Below are positions 20,702 to 28,161 of a DNA stretch of 33,368 nucleotides, piece by piece. The stretch is taken from positions 1 through 33,368 of IMG/VR virus record IMGVR_UViG_3300042863_000429. The stretch is one strand, 5' to 3'. The notes below the pieces were generated by a model. That model was not told the origin of the DNA, searched no databases, and worked only from the letters and a program-made list of their open reading frames with translations. Both the position numbers and the translations under genes were made by a program. Source of the DNA: a virus. How positions within the stretch are numbered: position 1 is the first letter of the stretch; the number at the start of each line of letters is the position of its first letter.

Positions 20702-21264
20702 ACGCAGCTATTATTATTGATGACAGGGAAGATGTGGCTCAGGGGGCAATCGCAAGGCATAAAAGGTTTATACCAAAGTCTTGGGATATCTTTCACATTC
20801 AACCGCCTTATGCTGGAGGTATCTATTCTTTAAAGTCTGCCAAGGATTACAATGCAGTTTTAACAAATCCATCTTTGTGGAAGGGATGCCGCTATGATCG
20901 GGTGCTAATCTTTCAGCATGATTCTGGGTTGCTTAAAGAAGGCATTGAGGAGTTTTTAGAATGGGATTTTATAGGATCGTGGATTAAGAACATACCGGGT
21001 TGCATGAATGGCGGTTTAAGTATTCGCAATCCTAAAGTTATGCATGAGATATGCTTAAATCATCGTTATAAAGGAATGGCAGAGCATGGCAATGAAGATA
21101 TTTACTTTTGCAATAAGATGCGAGAGTTAGGATATAAGTTACCAGATAAAGAAACTTGCAATCAATTTGCCGTAGAGACTGAGTTTGCTTATGGCTCAGT
21201 AGGCTATCACGCCATAGATAAGTATCATAAAAATTATAACCTTTTACTAAATCAATATGATTGA
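20698..21264 (+). CDS. DUF5672-like putative glycosyltransferase
   Basis: 188 residues. Matches the DUF5672 pattern: YDRVLIFQHDSGLLKEGIEE (about 62-81, DxG in place of DxD), WDFIGSWIKNIPG and CMNGGLSIRNPKVMHEI, HGNEDIYFCNKMRELG, and FAVETEFAYGSVGYHAID. These are the order and spacing expected for this GT-A-type family often found next to other glycosyltransferases. Acceptor unknown. Confidence 0.75.
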   Translation: MNAAIIIDDREDVAQGAIARHKRFIPKSWDIFHIQPPYAGGIYSLKSAKDYNAVLTNPSLWKGCRYDRVLIFQHDSGLLKEGIEEFLEWDFIGSWIKNIPGCMNGGLSIRNPKVMHEICLNHRYKGMAEHGNEDIYFCNKMRELGYKLPDKETCNQFAVETEFAYGSVGYHAIDKYHKNYNLLLNQYD

Positions 21265-21811
21265 TAAAATATTAAAAGTAAGCGCAGAGGAGTTAAATGC
21301 AATTAATCTGTCTAAGTATCTAAAAAGTACCGATGATTTAGGATTCCCAAAAGGCTGGTTTTACATGGATGCAGGTTTAGAGCATTATAGATTACTATCT
21401 TATATCAGCACTTTATATAACGGAGCTACTCTGTTAGACATTGGAAGCTATCAGGGAAGCTCTGCCATAGCTTTGTCGTTTAATAAAAAAAACAAAGTTA
21501 TCAGCTATGACATTAAGCATCAGCCAGAGATAGCTGATATTAAAATACCTAACATTCAATTTATTAAAGGCAATGTTTTAATGCATGAGATTGCAAGTCC
21601 TTTTATCATGCTAGATACTTACCATAACGGCGAGTTTGAGCAAAAGTTTGCTAATCATTTGCTAAAGATTAATTACAAAGGCTTAGTCATGTTTGATGAC
21701 ATCCATTTGAACAATGAAATGAGTAATTTTTGGAATGGATTAAAGAACGAAAAATACGATTTAACACATATAGGACATCATACAGGTACAGGCATAGCTA
21801 TTTATGATTAA
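21257..21811 (+). CDS. SAM-dependent methyltransferase (class I)
   Basis: 184 residues. Motif I NGATLLDIGSYQGSSAIAL (about 55-73), acidic strand KVISYDIKH (motif II, about 79-87), then LVMFDDIHL and HTGTGIAIYD near the end. This is the Methyltransf_24-like type seen in sugar or cell-surface modification clusters. It probably methylates a sugar added by the neighbouring transferases. Overlaps both neighbours by 8 bases. Confidence 0.75.
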   Translation: MIDKILKVSAEELNAINLSKYLKSTDDLGFPKGWFYMDAGLEHYRLLSYISTLYNGATLLDIGSYQGSSAIALSFNKKNKVISYDIKHQPEIADIKIPNIQFIKGNVLMHEIASPFIMLDTYHNGEFEQKFANHLLKINYKGLVMFDDIHLNNEMSNFWNGLKNEKYDLTHIGHHTGTGIAIYD

Positions 21812-22409
21812 TTTATTTACATCAATTTATACCGATAAAAGTCCGATAAGGCAAAAAGAATTAATCTACTGCCTGAATAAAAACATAGAGAATCAGCTTA
21901 TAGATAAAATTTATCTTTTTGTTGATGGATTTGTAGAGCTGCCAGAATCTGATAAGCTAGTTACAATAGAATTTCAGCGACCTACTTATAGGGATTTTTT
22001 TAATCTGATTGACAGAACAGTCACAAGCAGAAATGATATATCAATGGTCGCAAATACAGATATTTATTTTAACCATACGCTTAGCCAGTTGACATTAAAT
22101 GAACGGCAATGCATAGCCTTAAGCAGGTGGGATGATAAGATTGGTGGCTTAAAGTTACATAATGAGCGGTTTAGTCAGGATGTTTGGATTTTTAGAGGAA
22201 AGATGCGGAATGTAAATTTTTGCGATTTCTATTTAGGTATACCGGGTTGTGATAATCGGATTGCTTATGAATTACATAGCGCAGGTTATGCGCTTTATAA
22301 TCCTGCTACAAGAATTCAAGCTATTCACTATCATAGAAGCGATCTGCATAATTACGATGGCAGAACATTAAAGATACAAAGACCATATCTGTTTATACCT
22401 GTAACATGA
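21804..22409 (+). CDS. Glycosyltransferase-like protein
   Basis: 201 residues. MINLFTSIYTDKSPIRQKEL start, an ISMVANTDIYFNHTL segment (about 76-90) with a possible DxY/DxD-like metal site, QDVWIFRGK, YLGIPGCDNRIAYELHSAGY and AIHYHRSDLHNYDGR. The series of segments resembles sugar-transfer proteins of unnamed GT-A families in Bacteroidota. Less certain than its neighbours but same operon and overlaps. Confidence 0.6.
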   Translation: MINLFTSIYTDKSPIRQKELIYCLNKNIENQLIDKIYLFVDGFVELPESDKLVTIEFQRPTYRDFFNLIDRTVTSRNDISMVANTDIYFNHTLSQLTLNERQCIALSRWDDKIGGLKLHNERFSQDVWIFRGKMRNVNFCDFYLGIPGCDNRIAYELHSAGYALYNPATRIQAIHYHRSDLHNYDGRTLKIQRPYLFIPVT

Positions 22410-23350
22410 ACATATTACTTAGCCCAGGCATTTACTTACCTCACCAGAGAGCAGGATCAGAAATCTATTTGCATCGGGTTGTAACTTATCTAATGAGCAA
22501 AGGGCATCAGGTTAAGGCAGTAACTAGATGCCCTGAAAATTACAGTTATGAGGGCATACAGATTTATAAGGCTAAAGACAATTACAAGCAATGCCATAAT
22601 GATTTATGGGATTGGGCAGATTTGGTGTTCTGCCAACTATCAGGCACTTATTATGCCATGAATAAACAAAGGCTGAACCCTAAAAAGGTTATAAACTTTG
22701 CTCACAATAACGTAGGCTATCCGCAGGTTAATATTAGACCAAATACTTATACAGTTTATAACTGCGAGAACACTAAAAGGGAATTAAACTACAATCAGGA
22801 AACCTATACTTTGTATGCACCAATAGATTACAGGGATTACTCAACTAATAGACCAGAAGCTGAGTATGTAACGCTAATAAACCATAACGAAAACAAAGGC
22901 GGTCAGATATTAATAGAGATTGCAAAGCGGATGCCTAAAACAAAGTTTTTAGCAGTACAAGGCGGTTACTATCATCAGATCAAAGATGAAAAGGTTAGGA
23001 ATATAAAATATGTACCTTTAATTGATGATGTGCGGAAGTATTTAGCGATGACAAAGGTTCTAATTGCGCCAAGCGAGTATGAGAGTTACGGGATGGCTCA
23101 AATAGAGGCTCTGTGTTGCAATATTCCTGTTATTGCATCTGATATACTAGGATTCAGAGATAGTCTTGGAGATGCAGGGATATTTGTCAACAGAAACGAT
23201 ATACAAGCGTGGGTGGATGCGATTACTAATATTGATACCATTAAGACAAAAAAAACTCCTCTGCAAAGAGCAAAACAATTAGATCCTGCGGAGGAATTAC
23301 CCAAGTTTGAAAATTGGTTAAATAAAATATGTAATTTAGCATTATCGTAA
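22406..23350 (+). CDS. Glycosyltransferase family 4
   Basis: 314 residues, GT-B fold. N-terminal PGIYLPHQRAGSEIYLHRVV, where AGSE-Y/H is the typical first loop, then the C-terminal half with NHNENKGGQILIEIAKRMP, FLAVQGGYYHQ, PSEYESYGMAQIEALCCNIP (E-x7-E, about 222-241) and SDILGFRDSLGDAGIFV. Transfers a sugar with retention from a nucleotide donor. Last gene of the cassette; the head-tail connector follows after 45 bases with no terminator seen. Confidence 0.85.
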   Translation: MNILLSPGIYLPHQRAGSEIYLHRVVTYLMSKGHQVKAVTRCPENYSYEGIQIYKAKDNYKQCHNDLWDWADLVFCQLSGTYYAMNKQRLNPKKVINFAHNNVGYPQVNIRPNTYTVYNCENTKRELNYNQETYTLYAPIDYRDYSTNRPEAEYVTLINHNENKGGQILIEIAKRMPKTKFLAVQGGYYHQIKDEKVRNIKYVPLIDDVRKYLAMTKVLIAPSEYESYGMAQIEALCCNIPVIASDILGFRDSLGDAGIFVNRNDIQAWVDAITNIDTIKTKKTPLQRAKQLDPAEELPKFENWLNKICNLALS

Positions 23351-23395
23351 TGGAAAAAAAAGAGTATTTAAAACAACCCTTTAAACCTAAACAGA

Positions 23396-23896
23396 ATGAA
23401 CCAGTTAAATGTAGTGAGCCTAGCGGATGCCAAGATGTACCTGAGATTAGACCTAGACTATACAATAGAAGATGGCTTAATAACATCATTAATAAAATCT
23501 GCGGTAAATCAAGCCGAGCAGTTTACTTTGCAGGTATTATGGCAGAGGCAAATGAGTTTGATTACGCCTGTTTCTGGTGCAGTTAAAATATATGAGTATC
23601 CTTTGATCTCGGTTGAAACTGTGGTTGATCCTGATATGGCTCTGCTAACATTTGAAACAATCGAAACGCAAGGCTATACAGAGGTCATTTCAGATACGGC
23701 AGGGTTTAATACAGTTACGTTTGTAGCAGGTTACGGATGGAATTATGAGGGCGGATCTGAGGTGCCAGATGATATTGAAACTGCAATTAAAGAAATGATT
23801 ACTTTTTATTACGAAAACAGAGATAATCCAGTTGTAGGTATGCCTACGATTGCAACTTTGTTACTATCTCCTTACAGACGCATAACACTATTCTAA
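23396..23896 (+). CDS. Head-tail connector (gp6-like)
   Basis: 166 residues. N-terminal VVSLADAKMYLRLDLDYTIE and DGLITSLIKSAVNQAEQFT are the helical signature of HK97 gp6/Phage_connector proteins (L-E-A-K-x-L-R-x-D-x-x-x-D-D-x-I). The second half has strands (PLISVETVVD, NTVTFVAGYGW) and ends in a helix (IETAIKEMITFYYENRDNP). It docks on the portal as a ring. Start ATG 23396 gives the complete N-terminus. Confidence 0.85.
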   Translation: MNQLNVVSLADAKMYLRLDLDYTIEDGLITSLIKSAVNQAEQFTLQVLWQRQMSLITPVSGAVKIYEYPLISVETVVDPDMALLTFETIETQGYTEVISDTAGFNTVTFVAGYGWNYEGGSEVPDDIETAIKEMITFYYENRDNPVVGMPTIATLLLSPYRRITLF

Positions 23897-24234
23897 TGAA
23901 TCCGGGCAAGTTAGATAAGCGCATTACATTTGGCACGTTTACATCAGTTGAAAATGCCTATCAGGATTACGTGATTACGTTTGTGCCTGTTTTGGCTACA
24001 TGGTCAAATATTAAACCTTACGATGGTAATAGACAGTTACAAGCGCAAGAACAGGTCATAAATCAGGTCTTTAGATTTACAATACGGTATAGAAAAGACT
24101 TTGCACCAACAAAGGACATGCGGATTCTTTATGAGTTAAATCTTTTTACTATTCATTCGATTAGGAATGTAGATGATACATTCAGGTTTTACGAGATAAT
24201 GGCATCGGTAACGGATGATAATAATGGCTTCTAA
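23896..24234 (+). CDS. Head-closure / head-tail joining protein
   Basis: 112 residues, start overlapping the connector stop (TAATG). MNPGKLDKRITFGTFTSVEN, ATWSNIKPYDGNRQLQAQ and FRFTIRYRKDFAPTKDMRIL, then FTIHSIRNVDDTFRFYEIMA are the beta-barrel signature of the Phage_H_T_join family (SPP1 gp16 / HK97 gp9-like stopper). Closes the head after packaging. Confidence 0.85.
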   Translation: MNPGKLDKRITFGTFTSVENAYQDYVITFVPVLATWSNIKPYDGNRQLQAQEQVINQVFRFTIRYRKDFAPTKDMRILYELNLFTIHSIRNVDDTFRFYEIMASVTDDNNGF

Positions 24235-24664
24235 AATAAACATTTCTAAACTTTTATCTCAGATTGATTCGTTTGGCCATGATGCTAATAGGTTAGCGGT
24301 TGCAGTAACTAACGAAACTACGCAAGGCATGGTTACTCAGGCTCAGTTAAGAGTAGTAGTTGATTTGGGACAGTTAAGACAGTCAATAGGAAAAACAACT
24401 GCCAGAGTAGGTTTTAATAGATCATTCTTTTTTGCTAACGCTCCTTATGCTGCTTACGTTGAGTTTGGAACTGGAAGCGGAGTTATTATACCAAATGGCT
24501 TTTCAGACATGGCTGCACCTTTTAAGGGCAAAGGAATAAGGATAAGAAATTATCCGGCTAAGCCTTTTTTTATTCCTAGCTACCTAGAGGGCATCCAACA
24601 ATATCCTAAAACTTTAAGAAAAGTATTGGAAGTTCAAACTCGAAAATATAATGCAAAAAAATAA
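24224..24664 (+). CDS. HK97 gp10-like tail completion protein
   Basis: 146 residues from ATG 24224 (ATG at 24215 is in frame and possible). Pattern QLRVVVDLGQLRQSIGK, PYAAYVEFGTGSG and YPAKPFFIPSYLEG is characteristic: D-x-G-x-L-R-x-S-I, AxYVExGTG and PxPFxxPA of HK97-gp10 proteins. It joins neck and tail. Overlaps the closure gene by 11 bases. Confidence 0.85.
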   Translation: MASKINISKLLSQIDSFGHDANRLAVAVTNETTQGMVTQAQLRVVVDLGQLRQSIGKTTARVGFNRSFFFANAPYAAYVEFGTGSGVIIPNGFSDMAAPFKGKGIRIRNYPAKPFFIPSYLEGIQQYPKTLRKVLEVQTRKYNAKK

Positions 24665-24677
24665 TTACATTTGAGAA

Positions 24678-25100
24678 ATGAAAGATGCTAATTTATCAAT
24701 ACTGAATGCATATAAGAGCGCTCTAGCCAATTTAATAGTCGGTAGCGTTACTATTCCAGTATATAGTAAGTCAGCACCTTTAAAAAATGTACCAGCAAAA
24801 TATGTAATTTTATCTAGCCAGACCAGATTACAAGAACAAACAAAGTGCGGATATTGGTATCTTTGCACAATTAACGTGCAGATAGTAACCAAATACCCTA
24901 ATGGAACAGGCGATTTAAGTTTTGCAATGGTAATCGCAGAGGAAATACAAAACAGAATACAAGTTACTAACTTAACTTTAAGTAACTTTATAAATGTTGA
25001 AACCTTACAACTATTAACAAATGAAGTGATACTAGAAACAGAAACAGAAAACATATTTCAATACATATTAACTTTTCAACACAAATTAAATAGAAACTAA
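24678..25100 (+). CDS. Tail terminator-like protein (DUF3168-like)
   Basis: 140 residues. Helical start (ILNAYKSALANLIV) then strands: VTIPVYSKSAPLKNVPAKYV, CTINVQIVTKYPNGTGD, then a helix MVIAEEIQNRI and a final strand IFQYILTFQHKL. Size, fold pattern and position between the gp10-like and tail-tube genes match tail terminators that cap the tail tube. The family match is approximate. Confidence 0.65.
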   Translation: MKDANLSILNAYKSALANLIVGSVTIPVYSKSAPLKNVPAKYVILSSQTRLQEQTKCGYWYLCTINVQIVTKYPNGTGDLSFAMVIAEEIQNRIQVTNLTLSNFINVETLQLLTNEVILETETENIFQYILTFQHKLNRN

Positions 25101-25102
25101 AA

Positions 25103-25573
25103 ATGGCAGACGAGCAATTTTATTCAGGCAGTTTATTCATGCTATATATCAGGACAGGCGGCGCCTGGAAACCTGTAGCGTGTTTAACATCAAACGGAAT
25201 TTCCGAAAGCTGGGATTTCGCAGAAACAGTAACCAAATGCGATCCTGGAGTAACCAGACGCAAACCGACAACCTATTCTTTTGAGATACCTTTTGAGGGT
25301 GTTTTTACAGATACGTCGGGTGCTGGTGGTGATAACGCTAAAGCATCATGGGATCGTATATCAACTATTGCAAGGGCAAAGACTTTAACCGAGTTTCAAG
25401 TAGCTTTACTTAAAACAGATGGCACAGAAGAGCCTAATTTTTCAGCGCAATATGGCTATGCTTACTTTAGTGCTTTAGAGATTACAGGCGCAGAGGGTGA
25501 TTTTATTACCTTTACAGGCACTTTGTTAGGTGATGGCGATATTACGACTACTGATCCATATCCTGGTTATTAA
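25103..25573 (+). CDS. Major tail protein (tube subunit)
   Basis: 156 residues, beta-rich. Segments FMLYIRTGGAWKPVACLTSN, TVTKCDPGVTRRKPTTYSFE, IPFEGVFTDT, then YFSALEITGAEGDFITFTGT fit TP901-1-type tail-tube proteins. The same ladder of motifs recurs in the genes at 30605 and 30942, which appear to be paralogues. Stacked hexamers would form the tail tube around the tape measure. Precedes the chaperone genes, as expected. Confidence 0.85.
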   Translation: MADEQFYSGSLFMLYIRTGGAWKPVACLTSNGISESWDFAETVTKCDPGVTRRKPTTYSFEIPFEGVFTDTSGAGGDNAKASWDRISTIARAKTLTEFQVALLKTDGTEEPNFSAQYGYAYFSALEITGAEGDFITFTGTLLGDGDITTTDPYPGY

Positions 25574-25926
25574 TGGAGGGACATTTAACGTACAAAATAG
25601 GTGAGCTAGATAGGCAGATGTTCTTTGGCAATTATGCTCTAGAGCAAACGCTTACTCACTTTAATGCATCGGTGACTGATTTATCAGATTTGTTAGGTAA
25701 GCAATTACTGCCCTTTTTAAGAGTTTTTATTTATCATGCATCGGCTTACCCTATACTAAAGAAAGGCGAGATCGTAGACTTCACAGAGTTTGATGTTCAC
25801 GATTGGATTGATAACTCTGGAGGATCAGGCGGTGAGTTTATCCTGACAGTTTCTAAAGAAGTATTTAGAGTGTTAGGTTTAAACACAGAGGTAACCGAGC
25901 AAAAAAAAAGCAAACAGGAAAGTTAA
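25573..25926 (+). CDS. Tail assembly chaperone, short form (G-like)
   Basis: 117 residues. MEGHLTYKIGELDRQMFFGN, a helical middle and an acidic VDFTEFDVHDWIDNSGG stretch; ends EQKKSKQES. Located between tail tube and tape measure with an A9 tract at 25901-25909 near its end, this is the G protein of the conserved G/GT chaperone pair that binds the tape measure before tail assembly. Start overlaps the tube gene stop (TAATG). Confidence 0.85.
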   Translation: MEGHLTYKIGELDRQMFFGNYALEQTLTHFNASVTDLSDLLGKQLLPFLRVFIYHASAYPILKKGEIVDFTEFDVHDWIDNSGGSGGEFILTVSKEVFRVLGLNTEVTEQKKSKQES

Positions 25927-26234
25927 ATTGGAATAAAGATGTGTTGACTTTTGCTTTTGGAGAACTCGGTTTGATGCCTGATGACTTTTATGCCTTGACA
26001 TGGAATCAATATATATTGAAATGTCAAGGCTTTTTTAATAAAGAAAAAAAGGACTGGGAGCGGGTTGGTTGGTCAACGTGGAACGGAATGAGAGTTCACG
26101 TTAATAAAGGGATGCCTAGTTTTAAAAAGTTCATGGCTTTTATCTATGAAAATGATGAGATAGCAGACATGGATATAATTAAAGAACAAATGAATAAGGC
26201 GATGCTTAAATACTTAGAAGATGCAAGGAATTGA
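25573..26234 (+). CDS. Tail assembly chaperone, frameshifted long form (GT-like)
   Basis: A -1 slip on the heptamer A AAA AAA (25902-25908) moves ribosomes from the G frame into an open frame that runs without stop to 26234, giving about 220 residues. The T part reads KQTGKLNWNKDVLTFAFGEL, then MPDDFYALTWNQYILKCQGF and WSTWNGMRVHVNKGMPSFKK. It has no ATG at its beginning (first in-frame candidate is GTG at 25941, not preceded by an RBS), so frameshifting is the natural way to make it. This follows the known conserved tail-gene frameshift; efficiency cannot be told from sequence. It overlaps the tape-measure start by 14 bases. Confidence 0.85.
25901..25909 (+). promoter_or_regulatory. Slippery A9 tract for -1 frameshift
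   Basis: Nine A; in the zero frame CAA AAA AAA AGC, containing the X XXY YYZ heptamer A AAA AAA (25902-25908). The G frame stops 15 bases later (24-26 of 259xx), and the -1 frame is open. No strong stem directly downstream is seen. Confidence 0.8.
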
Positions 26235-28161
26235 GATACCTATTGGCGCTGATTTAAGTCAATTAAAAGCTGCGCAGAAGGAAATAAAAGACAGATTAAA
26301 ACAATTAGCCGACGATGCAGGTAAAGCTGGTGCCGGGTTAGGAGATAAATTAGTAAAAGGATCTAACTCTGCTGCATTTGCCTTAACTAACTTAGGCAGG
26401 GTTGCTCAGGATGCTCCTTTTGGGTTTATAGGTATTCAAAACAACTTAAACCCATTATTAGAATCATTCCAAAGGTTAAAAGCAGAAACAGGCGGTACTG
26501 GCTCTGCATTAAAAGCATTAGGTCAATCTTTAATTGGCCCTGCCGGGTTAGGTATTGCTTTATCAGTTGTATCAGCAGGTATTCTATTTTATCAGCAATA
26601 TCAGCAAAAGGCAAATAGGGAAACCAAGGTTGCAACTGATTTAAACAAAGAACTTGCTGATAGTATATTAACAATTGCAGGTGTAGAACAAGAAGGTAGA
26701 AAAAATGCAGCAAAAGATTTATCAAATCTTCAAACACTTTACAATGCAACTCAAAATCTTACTATACCACAAAAAGAAAGATTAAAAATTGCTCAAGAAT
26801 TAATTAAGCAAAATCCTGAATATTTAAAAGGTTTTTCTGCCGAAGAAGTACTTGCAGGGAAAGCTACAATAGCCTATCAACAACTTACAACCGCTATTTT
26901 AGCAAAAGGTCTTGCAGAAGCAGGTGCAGCAAATAGACAAAAATTAATTAACCAAAGACTTGAGCAAGGGGTAGAATTAACGAAAGCACAACAGGATTTA
27001 ACTTTAGCTACTTCAAAAGTTAAAACTAAAGGACAAGCGTTGCCAGGTCTTGCTGCTGCTTTTGAATCATCTCAAATATCAAAGAACTTTACACAAGCAA
27101 ATAATGCAGTTATAAAATTAAATAACGATATAAAAGAAACTGAAAAACAAATCAGTTTAGTTGATTCTGTTGTAACTGATTTAATAAACAAAAATGGTGG
27201 TAATATTTTATTTGATCCAGAAAACCCCAAAAATTTAAACAAAGAAGTAAAAACAACATCCGACATACTTAAAGCTTTAAGCGTTGATTTTAAGCAGATT
27301 GGAGCGGATTTTTCTATAACTTTTGGCAAAGGTAATGAGGAAAGAGTAGCGGCATTAAAAAAAGCAATTAATGACTTAATCAGTATTGGATTTACTGCTG
27401 ATAGCAGTATTATTAAGAAACTACAAACTCAATTATTAGCTATTAGCCCAGATCAAATAAAGGCTCAAGGCAAGGAAGTTGGCGTAAATGCAGCAGTTGG
27501 AATAGGTGAGGGATTAGCAGCTACATCGCCAGTAATTGCAAAAGATTTTGGCAATACCTTAAAATTAGGATTAACCGATTTTCAGATATATGTCAATGAG
27601 CAATTATTGCCTAAATTACAGACTAACTTTGAAACTTTCTTTAATGATATATTAATGAATGGTAAGCTATCATTTGATAGTTTAGGCAAAGCATTATTAA
27701 ATACTTTACTTTCAGTAATTGCTAGTGATGCAGCAAGGCAAGTAACAAGTTTATTAAAGACTAGCTCTGGTAAAGATTTTACCGATAGCAAAAAAACTGG
27801 AGGCGGTGGAATATTAGGTGGCATTGGCACATTGCTAGGTATAGGCAAAAAAGTTGCGCCAGTTGTAACTACTGCTGCTACTACAACGGCAGCTACCACA
27901 ACTGCTGCATTAGCTCCGGCTGCTGCTGCTAGTCCATTGTTACCTATCTTAGCTGGAGTTGCTGCAATAGCAGGGATTGCATCTTTATTTAAAAAGAAAC
28001 AACAGGCACCTATACCACAAGCATCATCTACAATCAGCACAAGTGCGGCAGGATCTGCTCAGGATTTTGGCGGTGGTCGTGTTGTATTTGAGATTTCAGG
28101 TACTAACTTAATCGGTGTGTTAAACAGAGCAGGTGCTAAATTACAGAGATTCGGACCATGA
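26221..28161 (+). CDS. Tape measure protein
   Basis: 646 residues. MQGIEIPIGADLSQLKAAQK opening is typical of tape measures (Ig-like/beta start then long helices). Residues 20-300 are mostly helical with Gln/Ala/Lys coiled coil; hydrophobic segments at about 100-122 (SLIGPAGLGIALSVVSAGIL) and near 555-590 (Ala/Thr run, then LLPILAGVAAIAGIASLF) could insert into the host membrane. Using about 0.15 nm per residue, tail length is roughly 95-100 nm (inference). Follows the chaperone pair. Confidence 0.92.
   Translation: MQGIEIPIGADLSQLKAAQKEIKDRLKQLADDAGKAGAGLGDKLVKGSNSAAFALTNLGRVAQDAPFGFIGIQNNLNPLLESFQRLKAETGGTGSALKALGQSLIGPAGLGIALSVVSAGILFYQQYQQKANRETKVATDLNKELADSILTIAGVEQEGRKNAAKDLSNLQTLYNATQNLTIPQKERLKIAQELIKQNPEYLKGFSAEEVLAGKATIAYQQLTTAILAKGLAEAGAANRQKLINQRLEQGVELTKAQQDLTLATSKVKTKGQALPGLAAAFESSQISKNFTQANNAVIKLNNDIKETEKQISLVDSVVTDLINKNGGNILFDPENPKNLNKEVKTTSDILKALSVDFKQIGADFSITFGKGNEERVAALKKAINDLISIGFTADSSIIKKLQTQLLAISPDQIKAQGKEVGVNAAVGIGEGLAATSPVIAKDFGNTLKLGLTDFQIYVNEQLLPKLQTNFETFFNDILMNGKLSFDSLGKALLNTLLSVIASDAARQVTSLLKTSSGKDFTDSKKTGGGGILGGIGTLLGIGKKVAPVVTTAATTTAATTTAALAPAAAASPLLPILAGVAAIAGIASLFKKKQQAPIPQASSTISTSAAGSAQDFGGGRVVFEISGTNLIGVLNRAGAKLQRFGP

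Noticed and set aside
23350-23586. A 78-codon open frame starting by TAATG overlap with the GT4 stop
   Set aside because: Most of it lies out of frame within the N-terminus of the well-supported gp6-like connector (ATG 23396), and its product has no sensible pattern. The start overlap is noted but looks accidental.
26426-26749. Minus-strand 107-codon frame in the tape measure
   Set aside because: Leu/Gln-rich antisense of coiled-coil codons, with no supporting signals.
27582-28040. Long minus-strand open frame opposite the tape measure
   Set aside because: A mirror of the Ala/Thr-rich codons of the tape measure; no start context and no neighbours on that strand.
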